A stretch of DNA of 64,000 nt from Saussurea involucrata (GCA_033807775.1 CM066324.1:134469501-134533500); one strand, 5' to 3'; counted from the stretch's first letter, positions 11,501 to 23,026 are shown. Numbers and translations are program-made. The notes: generated from the letters alone by a model not told the origin.

Positions 11501-12754
11501 TCACACCACGTGTTTGGTTGACAGATATCGGAATGAAATCTGATAAAGGAATTGGAATCTGTTTGTTATGTTCACATAACATAGCTTTGGAATTGGAATG
11601 AAATATTAGTAAATGACCAAAATACCGTTTTGAAAATTTTGAAACCGAAATCCAACTATTGTGGTTCAGATTGATGGTGGTCGGTGGTGGTTCAGATCGG
11701 TGGTGGTCAACAGTGGTTCAAATCAGTGGTGGTCGATAGTATTTCAAGTCGGTGGTGGTTCCGAAGGGTGGTTCAGATCAATGGTGGTCGACGGTGGTCA
11801 TTGGCGTTCAGATCAGTGGTGGTCGACGGAGGTTTATATGGGTCTGGGTAAATTATGTAGGGAAAATGGGATAGTTTTCTCTTTTTAAGAAAATGGGATG
11901 GAATTGAATTGAATTCCTCCTCAATTGTGATCGAATGGCCAAATCCATGAATGGTGGAATGTGTGGAATTCAATTCCATTCCATAGGTAAACCAAACGTC
12001 TCAATGGAATTTGGTCAACGGAATTGACCATTCCAATTTCTTCAGACTCCGCCAGATTCCTACGAACCAAACGCCCACTAAAGTTAGTTGATTGCCTGAA
12101 ATTTGTCATGATATAGCTTGGCTGCCATGCCATGGGCCAGTAACATGTTGTGCATAACAATGAGAGGCTCGACATCGGAATTCCCAGCAACACAGTTGCC
12201 GAAAGGCTCTGAACAACGAGATGGAGGAAGAAGGCCCAGTTCATAAGCGTATAATGCTACGATGTTAGGTTCATTGATCGTGATCCAATGCTTCACTCGG
12301 TTTCCAAACGACTTGAAACAAACTTCTGCCATATGTACGAAATCTTCCCTGCCAGCAAGATACATAATACGTCTTATCTAAGCTAACGAAAAAGCGAAGA
12401 AATTTAAATTATGGACAAAACGGCATACTTAATTTCCGGGTTGAGCCAAGACCCGTATCTCTCTTCAAGTTCTTGAGGAAAATCGTTATGGAAAAGGGTC
12501 ACGAATGGCTCGATTCCTATTTAATATATAATCAAAAGTTATGAATTAAGCTCAATTCCCTTGATAAATATATCGACTTTTAAGATCAAATGTAGTGTTC
12601 TAACTTTCATCCGATCGCACCTTTGAGGATCAGATTGTCTATTAAGTTGTTATAGAACAAGATTCCGGCAAGATTAACTTCACCAAACCTTCCTTCTGGT
12701 AATTGGAAGCACAAAAATGTAAGCATATATATATATATATATAGGGTCAAGTTC

Positions 12755-12785
<31 letters not shown>

Positions 12786-14026
12786 CAGGTTCAGGGGAAA
12801 ACCTCAGAAAAGGAAAACTGAGGAACACCTGGTAGCCCTTCATCTGGACGATATGCACTTGTGCATACAAGCAATTTGCAACATGCACAAATGCATAATG
12901 CACAAGTGCATAGAAACCAAAAAACAACTTACTTTTACTTGTATGCACAAGTGCATACCGTCTAGATGAAGAGCCACTAGGGTGTTCCTTAGTTTCCCGT
13001 TTTTTTGAGGTTTTCCCCTGAACCTCCCTCTATATATATATGTAAAAGATCGATATCGGAAAGTAACAAGTAAGATTGGATGGAATACTTGGAAGAATTC
13101 TAGCCCATGAAATCGAAAATCGGTATGCTTTTACACCAAGGGAATGCATCATCTCAATGTCTTCCTGTATTAAGGAAAACACAAGCAATAAATCAAGATT
13201 CAAATAAACAAAACTGCTTGTTGTTGATATAGATATATGAGCAGTAGTTGAACCAAAAACCGATGATAATGATCATCTGCAATATCTCCGTTCGCTCCAT
13301 TTTCCCCGCAACCTAATAACAATGGCAGTGGATGGATTATCAGTAGGACAAAACAGATAACATGACCAATTTACCCCTAATAAGTTGTTTATAGATTTTA
13401 TAATTCTCATTAATTATGTAATTTATTAAATTATAAAGAAATAAATATTTTTTATAACAAAATAAATTACTATAAACACGATTAAACACCTTAATAAAAA
13501 ATTTTATGTAGTTTCCAATTTTTATTTTCTGACATTTTCTATATTTTTTAGTATTTAATAATTTACATAAATTAATCAAAACATAGAAACCATATGAAAA
13601 TAATATCTTGAAAAAAAAGTGAAAGTTTAAAAAGCATAAAATACAAAAAATAAAATTTAAAGAATGAATGAAAACGTATTTGATGTTTTTAAAGATAATT
13701 AGATTTTACTTTCAGGATATATTGGTAAAACATAAGTATGTTCCACCTTGTTCCAATTTGTTCCATGAGATGGGGTGGAACGGTTCTGTTCCACTTTGTG
13801 TCTGTTTGTCCCACCTAAAAGTCGTGCCAAACATAGGACCTGATCCTTGTTCGGTCCTGTCCTATCCGGTGTACCAACCCCACCGAAGTCGAAATCAATT
13901 CGTCCTACAAACAGAAAATTGATAAAACTAACCTGCAACGGAATGACAAAATACATCCCAGTTGCTGAGGGATTTACCATCTTCAAGATAGGCTCCTTCA
14001 ATCTGCAAAATTCCATGAGTTAAGTG

Positions 14027-14071
<45 letters not shown>

Positions 14072-14525
14072 GAGGGAGACTTGAGATCACGTGGGACCAG
14101 ACTATTTCCGTGAGACTCGTGAGACCACAAAAATAACACTAAACCTTCACAGCAAACGATTGTGAAGGTTCCTTCACAATGCTGTGAAGGTTCGTTGTTT
14201 TCCGTACCTTCACAATGAATCGCTGTGAAGTTTCAGTGTTATTTCTTGGTCTCACGAAAACAGGTTGGTCTTACGTGTGTGTATGTATATATATATATAT
14301 GATAATGAGAAAGAATGAGAAAGAGAAAAGAGGAAGATGGACTTGGAAAGCAGAAGTGGCTGTTCCAAAGAGAAACCCAGGTGGAAAATCAGATATTTTG
14401 ATGTGGGGATCTTCTTTTTCTTCTGGTTTGAATCCTCCACCACCATTGTTGGAGGCTTCAACAAGAAAAACACAAGCAGTGGAGATGAGAAAGAAGAGAT
14501 GAATGGTGAGTGGTTTCAATTTCAT
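8523..14525 (-). CDS. Beta-glucosidase B1 (GH1, BGLU11-like), intact, 12 exons
   Basis: Hydrolyses beta-glucosides of small molecules; expected in the secretory route (signal peptide in residues 1-25, hydrophobic LFFLISTACVFLV). Exons 1-12: 14343-14525, 13933-14002, 13254-13312, 13089-13164, 12621-12695, 12429-12516, 12096-12348, 11193-11308, 10118-10370, 9913-10017 (about 10015), 9507-9615, 8523-8763. The sum is 1626 nt, 541 aa, with all phases compatible. Seen: FPPGFLFGTATSAFQ, acid/base Glu near 210 (TINEPN), NHYS, nucleophile Glu near 424 (FITENG), DNYEW and GYKVRFGLYYVD. Exon 7 uses a GC donor. The aromatic residue usual after the His of the LxH-x-D motif is Asn (FHNDFPQ). Start ATG 14525 matches the MKLK starts of paralogues. 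Introns hold PIF, GTGAGAAG-type and TA-flanked MITEs. Confidence 0.88.
9105..9405. mobile_element. MITE in B1 intron 11 (TTTTTGGTCC...GGTTTGTT family)
   Basis: Begins ctaaattacgtttttggtcctagtggtttgttaa and ends ttaacaaaccacaagcatgaaaaacgttattta, an inverted pair. The copy in B2 lies at about 43535-43848, so insertion preceded the duplication. A relative lies at 41250-41590. Confidence 0.65.
9692..9903. mobile_element. GTGAGAAG-type MITE in B1 intron 10
   Basis: Runs from gaaggatcgtgtgagaagttgaggttaacgtg to aacttctcaccggaacccaacc; the ends are inverted versions of each other. Other copies are at 7437, 33061, 34790, 41858 and 44127. Confidence 0.65.
10450..11160. mobile_element. Nested MITEs in B1 intron 8
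   Basis: Outer ends are tgcgtttggtacatagg and the inverse cctatgtctacgtaccaaaca. An inner element (about 10622-11093) has ends ctactacaaaattacttttataggacg and the inverse cgtcctataacccggattttgttgtag, resembling CACTA-type termini. The B2 intron has the same nest. Confidence 0.6.
11415..12077. mobile_element. PIF/Harbinger-like MITE in B1 intron 7
   Basis: Ends GGGGGTGTTTGGTTCG and CGAACCAAACGCCCA are inverted; flanked by 3-bp duplications cta (11412-11414 and 12078-12080), as expected for Tourist/PIF elements. The interior includes ggtggt-rich sequence. The duplicate copy is at 45851-46497; C1 lacks it at the corresponding place. Confidence 0.75.
12777..13033. mobile_element. TA-flanked foldback MITE in B1 intron 4
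   Basis: An imperfect palindrome: agggtcaggttcaggggaaaacctc at one end, gaggttttcccctgaacctccct at the other, with tgcacttgtgcat-type dyads inside. It is bounded by (TA)n on both sides, resembling the Micron style of insertion in microsatellites. Confidence 0.7.
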
Positions 14526-14974
14526 AATGGGAAATCAAATTTTCACATAGACAGATCATCATTATATACAATTAGGTATATATCAAAAAGTAAACATGTG
14601 CATCTTGTTTATAGTATCTAGAAAACGACATCCACACAAGTGGGAAATTGATTACAATAGCTACTTCAACAAATGAAAATTTGTTTCTTAGGTATTGTTT
14701 GGCACACAAAAAAAAACTAACATTTTTTCTGGGTACATGTTTGGATAAACATAAGTTAGTTTTTTGAAACGTTACTTGGAGTAGTTTTTCAGTAGTTTTT
14801 TGTGAATATTCCAATATTACTCTTTTAATATTTGGGTAATTGCCCAAATTACCCTTTTAATATTAATTATTATTTATCAACTATTATAAATAAAAATTAA
14901 CTTTTAAAATTAATTATTATTAGTTAATAAATATTAAGTAATATTAACTGAAAATTATTAAATTAAATTTTAAT

Positions 14975-15350
14975 GGGAAATTAATTAAAATACCCAAAGT
15001 TTGACCAACTGTTACCAAAATACCAAAAAAAAATTCATTTTGCAAAAATACCCAAAATACCCGCGATGGATCCCGCGATCGCGGGCTAGGGCTGACGTGG
15101 CACGTATTTTGGCCCCAAATGCCCCGCGAAGCCCCTCAACTTTGGCCGCGGTGCACTTTTGGTCCATGCCCGCGATCGCAGCCCGCGATGGGCCAAAATT
15201 TACAGTTTTGGTCCCTGAAAATTTACACTTTCAGCCCCTGTACTTAGACGAATCTTGCATGCTTTTACTGTTTTTTTCCACAATTATTGTACTTTGAAGA
15301 CCGATTTGTGGTTGAAATTCATTTGCATGTTTGAGATTTCATCCATAAAT
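14975..15350 (+). repeat. MULE-1 left terminal inverted repeat
   Basis: Pairs with 19505-19893 in inverse orientation: aaattaattaaaatacccaaagt, gttaccaaaatacc, cccgcgatcgcggg, and an inner limit near accgatttgtggttgaaattca. GC-rich islands sit in AT-rich surroundings. Confidence 0.85.
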
Positions 15351-15459
15351 ATCAGTAGTATGCAATTCACAATTCACACTTCCTCTTGCTTTCTTTCTTG
15401 ATTTCTCTCTTGCTTTCTTTCTTTGAATTGATTTCTCTCTTCTCTCATTTCATCCACAA

Positions 15460-15783
15460 ATGGCATCGTCATCAAACCCTAAGTCTACTCCTGAAAAAAT
15501 GTCACCTCAAATCGAGGTCGCCATAGCAAAAAAGGAAAAGGAGATAGATGAACTAACAGAAGAGTGGAAAAAAATGATGGACAGGAAGGCAGTCCATTTG
15601 AGAAAGATCGAAGAGGAAGACAGGGAGATCAAAAGGATGAAAGGGGATATAAAAGCTCGGGAGGCTCGTGTTCGTCGAGAACAAGAAGCAATTCACCATA
15701 TTCTGCAAGACTTCGCAATTATTCAAGCGAAGGTAAACGAGAAGCAAGCTTGGATTGATGAAACTAAATCAATTTTTAAGTAG
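15460..15783 (+). CDS. Small coiled-coil ORF of MULE-1, unknown function
   Basis: 107 aa, ATG to TAG, uninterrupted, not recognised as a known family. Charged throughout and predicted by eye to be one long helix: heptad-like runs of E/K/R with IDELTEEWKKMMDRKAVHLR and IKAREARVRREQEAIHHIL. It starts about 110 bp inside the left TIR end and faces the transposase gene. A pyrimidine-rich leader (ctttctttcttgatttctct) precedes the ATG, as in plant 5' UTRs. By position it corresponds to the second gene of maize MuDR. It could be an accessory DNA-binding or complex-forming factor, but that is inference; a captured host fragment is the alternative. Confidence 0.55.
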   Translation: MASSSNPKSTPEKMSPQIEVAIAKKEKEIDELTEEWKKMMDRKAVHLRKIEEEDREIKRMKGDIKAREARVRREQEAIHHILQDFAIIQAKVNEKQAWIDETKSIFK

Positions 15784-15879
15784 GTGGTGGTTATATTTTT
15801 TTTGTTTTGTATTTTTTTACTGTGTTGTTGTTTTGTATTTTTTGTTGTTGTTAATTTCTCTGAAAAGTAGTTTTTAAGC

Positions 15880-16150
15880 CACTGAACCACGGTTAGGTTG
15901 GATACATCATGCAAGGTCAAGTCAGAGGTTACCTCATTCGTGGGCCTACTCCTCTTGTAGAATATATGACAACCCTCAACTCATTTGCTAAAGTGTGTGT
16001 GGGTTGTGGTACACAATGGCCATACGTGGTTGCAAAAGCAGAAGCCGTTGAAGAAGGGTCAGAAAGATTGAAGATGAAGAGCTTGTTGGATGGAATACAA
16101 ACTAGCTGTGTTATCAATGTTCATTTAGAAGCATATGTATGTGTGTGTAT
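15880..16150 (+). other. MULE-1 interior with possible captured fragment
   Basis: An open stretch of 84 codons (15909-16163) reads MQGQVRGYLIRGPTP... with a CVGCG segment. I recognise no family. Its last 60 bp (about 16098-16157) recur at 16716-16774, flanking the hairpin region. Confidence 0.3.
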
Positions 16151-16158
16151 ATATATAA

Positions 16159-16352
16159 TATGAAATGGGGTTTTGACAAGTTGGTATCACTGGACTCATT
16201 TAAGAATTGTGAAAATGGGTATTTGACGAATGATGATTCATGTGTGTTTGGAGCTGAAGTGTTTTAAACACACATGAATCATCATTCGCCAAATACCCAT
16301 TTTCACAATTCTTAAATGAGTCCAGTGATACCAACTTGTCAAAACCCCATTT
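16159..16352. repeat. Long near-perfect hairpin inside MULE-1
   Basis: Arms of about 85 bp: one from aaatggggttttgacaagtt to catgtgtgttt, the other its reverse complement from aaacacacatgaatcatcat to aacttgtcaaaacccc; a loop of about 20 bases (ggagctgaagtg) separates them. Few mismatches are visible (gacgaatg against gcgaatg). Transcription would give a long foldback RNA. Confidence 0.85.
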
Positions 16353-16382
16353 ATAAACAATTCTACCTTCTCCTATTGCCAT

Positions 16383-16860
16383 TCACGATATCTATAAACA
16401 CATTTAAATAATAATAATTTAAAACGATTTAATGAATTAGTTAATATATGATTATTATGTTAATGCGATAGGAGTGTAAAACAAAATTGAAAAAAAATAT
16501 GAGATGTACCATAAATTAAATAATTAACTATAATGGTGTAATTTGTTAAAATTAAAACGTATCTAATATGAATATATAAACAGACATGTGTACTCAGAGT
16601 TAACATTCACTGCCATGGATGCAAGAACAAGGTCAAGAAAATACTAAGAAAAATTGAAGGTCTCCTATTTTCTTTATGTGTGTAAATATATAATACGAAT
16701 ATATATATATCATTTACAAACTAGCTGTGTTATCAATGTTCATTTAGAAGCATATGTATGTGTGTATATATATCATTTATAAATCAGTGTTTAGATCAAC
16801 AGTATCATATGGGTTTGTTCCATATGGTTCAAGCTGTGACGGGCCCGGGGTGTGACTGAC
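16383..16860. repeat. AT-rich MULE subterminal sequence shared with MULE-2
   Basis: Sequence such as aataataatttaaaacgatttaatgaattagttaatatatg is nearly identical to 28578-28720 in MULE-2, linking the two elements to one family. No coding signal seen. Confidence 0.7.
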
Positions 16861-17018
16861 AGAATGTCTCCTTGGCACGGTTGAAGGGGCGGGATTTGGA
16901 CACTCTCCACGAGTGTGTCCTACGCATTAGCACCGAGTACATCTTCGTTGTATCGAACTTTCACCACGTGATGGACGTCGGTCGTTCTTTCTCGGTCTCC
17001 CGGCCCTGTTCTTATCCA

Positions 17019-19338
17019 TTAAAGGTGGATAACATGGTGGAAGCGGGTCGGGTGGATACACCCATGCTGCAGGGGTCCAGCTGGGTTTATTACCTCCACG
17101 TATGTTTTTCGGTAATATTCGGACGTGAAGAAAGGTACAGCCAAGTCGCTACAATCTGTACGACCCATATATGTTGCTGCAGCGATGGCATGGCCGCACG
17201 GTAACCCAGATTTATCCCATTCGCGACACGAACAAAGGTGGTCTTCCATATTCACAATCGCGTGAATATAGTCATCATGCACCTCGTACTTCCCATACCC
17301 GATTGCTCTTACCGGCCATGTCGCCGCACGACGCGCCCTGTACTGAACGATATTCTCCGCCGTTGGTGCGAGTGCATTTTGTATCTTAGCTCCTTTTAGG
17401 CGTCGAATTTGGTACCACTCTTGTTGAAAGGCCCGAAAGTAGTCCATAAGATTAACAATCGGACATCTACGCGCAAAACGGGAGAGTGCATTCACAGACT
17501 CTGCACTATTCGAGGTCAGAATGTCATACCGTTGTCCAGGAAAATGGGCCGCGGACCACCTCTCCGGTCCAGCATCGTCAAAGACTTTGGCTGCTTCCTT
17601 GACACTGTATCGTAGCATATTCATGTACTTGTTAAACTCCCGATCCGTATATGCTCTGCATGCCGCCCAATAGACATCCTTGTAGGTGGTAATACGTTTG
17701 TCCTTGGATTTGGCGTTCATCTCCAAATGTCGACAGCATATGGCGTGAGGGGCGTTTGGGTACATGGCAGAGATTGCGGCGCTTATGGAAGGAGCCCTGT
17801 CAGACATAAACACCAACCCTTGCGGGTCTCCGATAGCTTGTCTCAACATGGACAGAAACCAAGTCCACTCGTCCCCGGTTTCGGACTTGCCTACGCCGAA
17901 AGCTACTGGAACGATGGAGTTATCCCCGTCCATGGCAACCGCCAGGAACATCATACCCAAGTAACGGCCCTTTAAATGGGCTGCGTCTATTATCAGGACA
18001 CGACGTAGATTTTCCAGAAATGTGCGGATCTGCAAAAACATAGGTTAAAATGTTATAGTTTATAATGTGTAAATGTTATAGTTTATAATGTGTAAACATA
18101 TGACGTGTTAAAATACGTACCGCGGGTCCAAGGGCCACGAAGCACATCTCAAACCGTCCACGTGAATCGGTCCGTAGCTGTGTGACAGTACCAGGGTTCT
18201 GCATCTGCAAATTATATAAATATGTCGGGAGTCGTTCATACGACTCCTCGAACGTGCCTCTCACCATAAACAGTGCATGGCAGCGCGCACGCCACGCTTG
18301 GTGGTAATCAATCGTGACGCCGAACTGCCGGTGAACGTCGTGAACGATGTCCTTTGGACGCAATGACCTGCTAACATCAAGAAATTTGTTTTTCAGGATC
18401 GCACCCAAAGTCTTTTTGCCGGCTTGTTTGTGGTGGGGATTAAGTTGCGTCCTCGTACATGTGTGTACGTCGTGCAACTTTCTAATCATTATCGCCCCTC
18501 CTTTGGGACCCGTGTGAATCGCGTACAACCTCCACTCACACTTTTCTCTAGCACATTCAACTACGTATTTGATTTTGTCAGATGCCCGCACGCGACTTTG
18601 GAAACCCTCTTCCAAGAACTTGAGTCCGATCTGACTTGCTAAGAGATCCTTCGAATCGAATATCTGACCTGCTGTTAAACTTTCGCTACGAATATAAGGT
18701 GTAGGTTCGTAGCTTTGTGTCTGGGTATGGGAGTCTGGAAGAATAGGGGGCATATCAAAAAAGTCATTTATCTGACTACATGATTTTCTACTAGGGGTAT
18801 ATTCTTCGTGATCATCATTATCGGTGTCTGATCTGTCTATTTCAGAATTACCCGTTCTGAAAACGTGGGTTTCGTCATCAGCAACTCCAGCAGTACGCCA
18901 TTCGTGTGGTTGTGGTGATGGTGGTGGTGGTTGTTGTTGTTGAGAATCAGGCTGCTCTATTTGGAGGTCTTCGTCGTCGTCACCCTCCTCGTCACCGTCG
19001 TCATCACCGTCGTCGTCACCGTCGGATACGCCGGGATACACAAAGAGTAATGGGGGTCTTTCTGAATCGACTGCAAGGTGCCGAAAAGTAGAGATATCCC
19101 CATCGTTGGATAAATCCACAAATGACCCATCGCCATTTTTAAACACTAACTTGCAAATATCAGAAGAGTTGATTCCACATTTTTGCATGGCGTATGCAAC
19201 AAACTTCTGATAAGTATAGTTTACTGACACTTTTACACCATGCTTAGATTTATAAGCAAAATTCCACTCATTGTTATCTTGCACCCATTCACCATCAAAA
19301 CAGAAATATAGCTTAGTTTTTGCAACAGATGAACTCAT
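17019..19338 (-). CDS. MULE transposase (MuDR/MURA type), two exons, damaged C-terminus
   Basis: Exon 1 is 18121-19338 and exon 2 is 17019-18029, joined over a 91-bp GTACGT...TGCAG intron, in phase; 742 aa. It cuts and inserts the element. Order: N-terminal PB1-like domain (FDGEWVQDN...), acidic and Gln/Pro linker, MuDR DNA-binding domain (residues about 200-380; CAREKCEWRLYA, HDVHTC), DDE core with IDAAHLKGRYLG, SDRAPSISAAI and a SNSAESVNAL glutamate, then a SWIM zinc finger (CSCREWDKSGLPCGH). The frame ends at 17019 with HHVIHL, but a basic tail (GRPRK) and a CCHC knuckle lie just beyond in another frame, so a recent frameshift is likely. ATG 19338 is just inside the right TIR. Confidence 0.9.
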
Positions 19339-19504
19339 TTTTTCAGTAGTATCTCAAACACAAAATATTGCAGAAAGAAATATTGCAACAATGAAATCGT
19401 TGTGTGAGAATTATGGCTTGAATTTTACGTCTATTTATGAATGAAACAACCAACATATCAGAAAACCAATCTCTCATTTCATCCACAAACTGATATTCCA
19501 AAAA

Positions 19505-19893
19505 CATTGATTTAACATTGATTGAAACATGCAATTGAATTTCAACCACAAATCGGTCTTTAAATTGCAATAATTGTGGAAAAAAACAGTAAAAGCATCA
19601 AGATTCGTCTAAGTATAGGGGCTGAAAGTGTAAATTTTCAGGGACCAAAAGTTGAAAATTTCAGGGACCAAAACTGTAAATGCGGGCTGCGATCGCGGGC
19701 AGGGACCAAAAGTGAACCGCGGCCAAAGTTTAGGGGCTTCGCGGGCATTTGTGCCCAAAATGCGTGCCACGTCAGCGTATCCCGCGATCGCGGGACCCCA
19801 TCGCGGGTATTTTGGGTATTTTTGCAAAATTGAAAAAATTTAGGGTATTTTGGTAACAGTTGGTTTGACTTTGGGTATTTTAATTAATTTCCC
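19505..19893 (-). repeat. MULE-1 right terminal inverted repeat
   Basis: Inverse of 14975-15350, containing tcccgcgatcgcggg and ending attttaattaatttccc at the 9-bp duplication. It probably holds the transposase promoter. Confidence 0.85.
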
Positions 19894-20367
19894 AATTTTA
19901 ATTATACATTGATATAATTTTTAATTATTTAGAGTTATTGTTAATCATATAATTTTTTTTTTATTTTTTTAATATTAATCAATACATTTTAATTATTATT
20001 TGATTATTTTTTCATAATATATGTAACGGTTATTTAAAATTCTAAGTTAATATATATTTTATTTAAAACTTGTGTTAACAAATTCAAAATCTATAGTATA
20101 TATGTAATAATAAGTTTTAAATTCTTTTAATTAACATGTTATATTATTTAATTTTTTTATTACATTGGTTGTATTAATTAACATATTATATTGTTATAAA
20201 TTTGTTTTAGTTATATAATTAAATATTGTAATTGATAATTCTTTGAAGATGTCATTTTTGGTCATTTTACATGTTTATAAGCTAGTTTTGCCAAACGTGA
20301 CTTCATCATCAGCTAGCTTATCAGTCAACAGCTAACTTATCAGCTAGTTTTCCAAACATAGCCTTAG

Positions 20368-21274
20368 TTGTTTTTATCTCATTTTTACGCAAATGTCATT
20401 ATTTCCGCAATATATAGGTCCGTAATTGCGGACCTAACTCAAAAACACAAAAAAAATATGAACTTGATCGATTTTCGTTAAAAAAAAATCGACTCAGATC
20501 CGCAATATAGGTCTGCAATATGTAATTTTTTTACTAAAAAATCGACCAGATTTGTACTTTTTGTGTTTTGAGTTATGTCCGCAATTACGGACCTATATAT
20601 TGCGGATATGATGACATTTGTGTAAAAATGGAAGAGAATTGACCAAGAGACCAATTTCTTTGTTTACTTTAGTTATTTGAGTCAATTTCCCCACATAATT
20701 CCATGTCATTAGCAACCAAAATATTTTCATTCTTCAATAAAATTTATGAAAGGATTTGGTGAACCAAGAAACTAAAATAGTAAGGAGCATTGGACAAGAA
20801 GGATCAACAAATGAAGAATTAGAAAGGGTTTCCCAAAATGAACCTTTTATTTCTCTTTTATGTTGTTGGTATCCAAAATCTATTGCTTTCCATTTTTCAT
20901 TTTGTGGGTCCTATTTATATTTTCGATGTATATAACAGGCGTCGTTGATTCACGTCGTTTTTACGAATCATAGAGCGGATACGGTGCAAATTGTGGGTTC
21001 AAGGTTACTGAATTGCACGTGACAGGTGTGGATCATGTTTGCCCTGCCGCTTGGTGAGGGTGCGGTTCGACTGTTCTTTGGGACCCACAGAGGCCGAGAC
21101 TTGTCCCATGGCTTATAAGTGCATGTGACAAAACTTATCATGTTCCATAATAAACAGATACAGTGATACAACAGACCAATCAAATTTGTGTATGTACTTG
21201 ACGCATATATATAGGCTTCGACCCATATAAAAATTCACAAGTTACAACACAAGATTGTATGGCTGAAAGAATAA
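20368..21274. repeat. B1-D1 spacer with a palindromic MITE
   Basis: About 20375-20645 is a foldback: tttacgcaaatgtcattatttccgcaatatataggtccgtaattgcgg against its inverse. From about 20650 the sequence matches 49498 onward, the second copy of the block. No gene is seen before D1. Confidence 0.6.
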
Positions 21275-22971
21275 TTATGAATCTGCTTGCTCGAGCACCA
21301 GGTCCGATATTTGGATTGCTGGTGCTCGAGTGTTGTTTTTCAAGAAATCTTGATACCATCTTGCTGACAACTTGGGGATCCGAGCAAGCGTTTGGCGATC
21401 AATGTAGTATAATCCGAATCTGACACTGTACCCAAGAATCCATTCGAAATCGTCCATCAATGTCCACACGAAATAGCCCCTTACATCGGCACCGTCCCTG
21501 TCAAAATGCCAATTTTTCCATTATTCAACCATACAAAATAGTCCGAGTATCAGAGTCCTGGCTCTTTGGAGAGTAATCTAATGGGATTCCGCATATTCTC
21601 ACATGGTATCAGAGCCAAAGACGAGAGGTACATATTCTCACATGGTATCAAAATGACATTTTTTTCATTATTCAAAATGATAATAGGGTCCTACATATTA
21701 TCACAGTCGGTAAATACGATATGATTACCTGATTGCTTGGGCCAAAGTCGAGAGGTACATTTTGTGAAATTCTATTCGCTTGACGTCTTGTTGTATACCG
21801 TGAACTTGTACTTCTTGCACTTTTGGTTCAGAATACCCTGCAACAGGTTAATGCATACATTAAATCATCAAAAAGAAACTGCAGTCCAGTTCTTTATGTT
21901 TCATAAAAGATCGACTTTTCAGGTCAAATGAGAATAATTACAATCTCAAAATTGAAATGAATTCTTGAAGTTTCAGAAGAAAATTGACACATGAATTGTA
22001 TTTCTATGACAGGTAGTGAAACCAGGAAAAGTTTGGTGTTTAATTAGCTAAAAGATCCATATAAATATCAAATTTGAAACTATTAGGATTGACTTACAAA
22101 AGTCAACGGTAGCATAGATACAGTTTCAGAGCCATTTTGCATACCATTTTCAGTAATAAACATGGGTTTGTTGTGGTATCTCTTCTTTAGATAGCCGATC
22201 ATTTCTCCGATGCCTCTTGGAACTACCGGCAGCATTGAAATGCCCGTCTGTCAACACAACGAAATTGTTAGCATTGAAATTTTCTTCTCAAGGGCTTTCT
22301 TGAAAAGTAATCTAATGGGGGGTTCCACATTGAAACAATGAACGAATGAAAAAACAATAGTTAACGAGGGGCAAAAAAAAAATCATACATACGGGTTCAC
22401 CAATTTGAACACCATCTCGTTCTCTAGTTACATCCACAAAACCGTCAATTGCTCGGTTGGCGGTTAAACTACAACTAGAATGAATGCAATCTTTCACATA
22501 TGCGGTTGAATAATGGTTGACTGCAATATAGTCAATGCTGTCTGCCATAAATGTCCTTTCGGCATTGGAAAATCTTGGCAGTCGATTTCCAAGATATTGG
22601 CGCATTTCCGAGGGATAATCACCAAAGATTAGTGGATCCAACGCCCTATTTAACATTATTAAAAACAAAATTTAAGAAAAATCTTGATGGGGCCGGTTTA
22701 AATGACTAACTGTAAATATTTTGAGAACCTCGGAACCAACTATTCTTGTCTTATTCATCATAAATGAAAAACCGAGGAACACCCAGATAACCGTTCATCT
22801 GGATGGTATGCACATGCGCATACAAGTAATTTGTAACATGCACACGTGCATAAAACCCAGAAAACAGCTCCAAGTACTTGTATGCACATGTGCATATCAG
22901 ATGAACAGTTACAAGGTGTTCCTCGGTTTTTCATTTTTTTGAGGTTCCCCTGAACGGCTGAACCTCCCTCC

Positions 22972-23026
<55 letters not shown>

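Larger units (their letters stand above)
14975..19893. mobile_element. MULE-1: two-gene Mutator-like element with long TIRs
   Basis: 4919 bp flanked by perfect 9-bp duplications aattttaat (14966-14974 and 19894-19902), the length diagnostic of Mutator. Terminal inverted repeats of roughly 350-390 bp begin gggaaattaattaaaatacccaaagt at both ends and carry the palindrome CCCGCGATCGCGGG. Contents: a two-exon transposase gene reading leftward from the right TIR, a small coiled-coil ORF reading rightward from the left TIR, and between them a long hairpin and AT-rich sequence. The convergent layout recalls maize MuDR, although the small ORF has no visible similarity that I can name. Copy 2 of the locus has no element at this position. 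Confidence 0.92.
14692..20367. mobile_element. MITE split by MULE-1 (segments 14692-14974 and 19903-20367)
   Basis: The left terminus ttaggtattgtttgg and right terminus ccaaacatagccttag are inverted. The two parts join across the 9-bp duplication of MULE-1. The interior is AT-rich with 'ctagcttatcagct' subterminal repeats. A related element lies at 37741-38282. Confidence 0.6.

Noticed and set aside
14215..14621. Plus-strand open frames over B1 exon 1
   Set aside because: They are antisense to a well-supported exon of B1; likewise at 48559-49044 over B2.
16200..16382. Small minus-strand open frame across the MULE-1 hairpin, weakly similar to GH1 exon 3 (ENGYLAND)
   Set aside because: Similarity is only a few residues and the frame spans a hairpin loop, so it is not supported as a gene.
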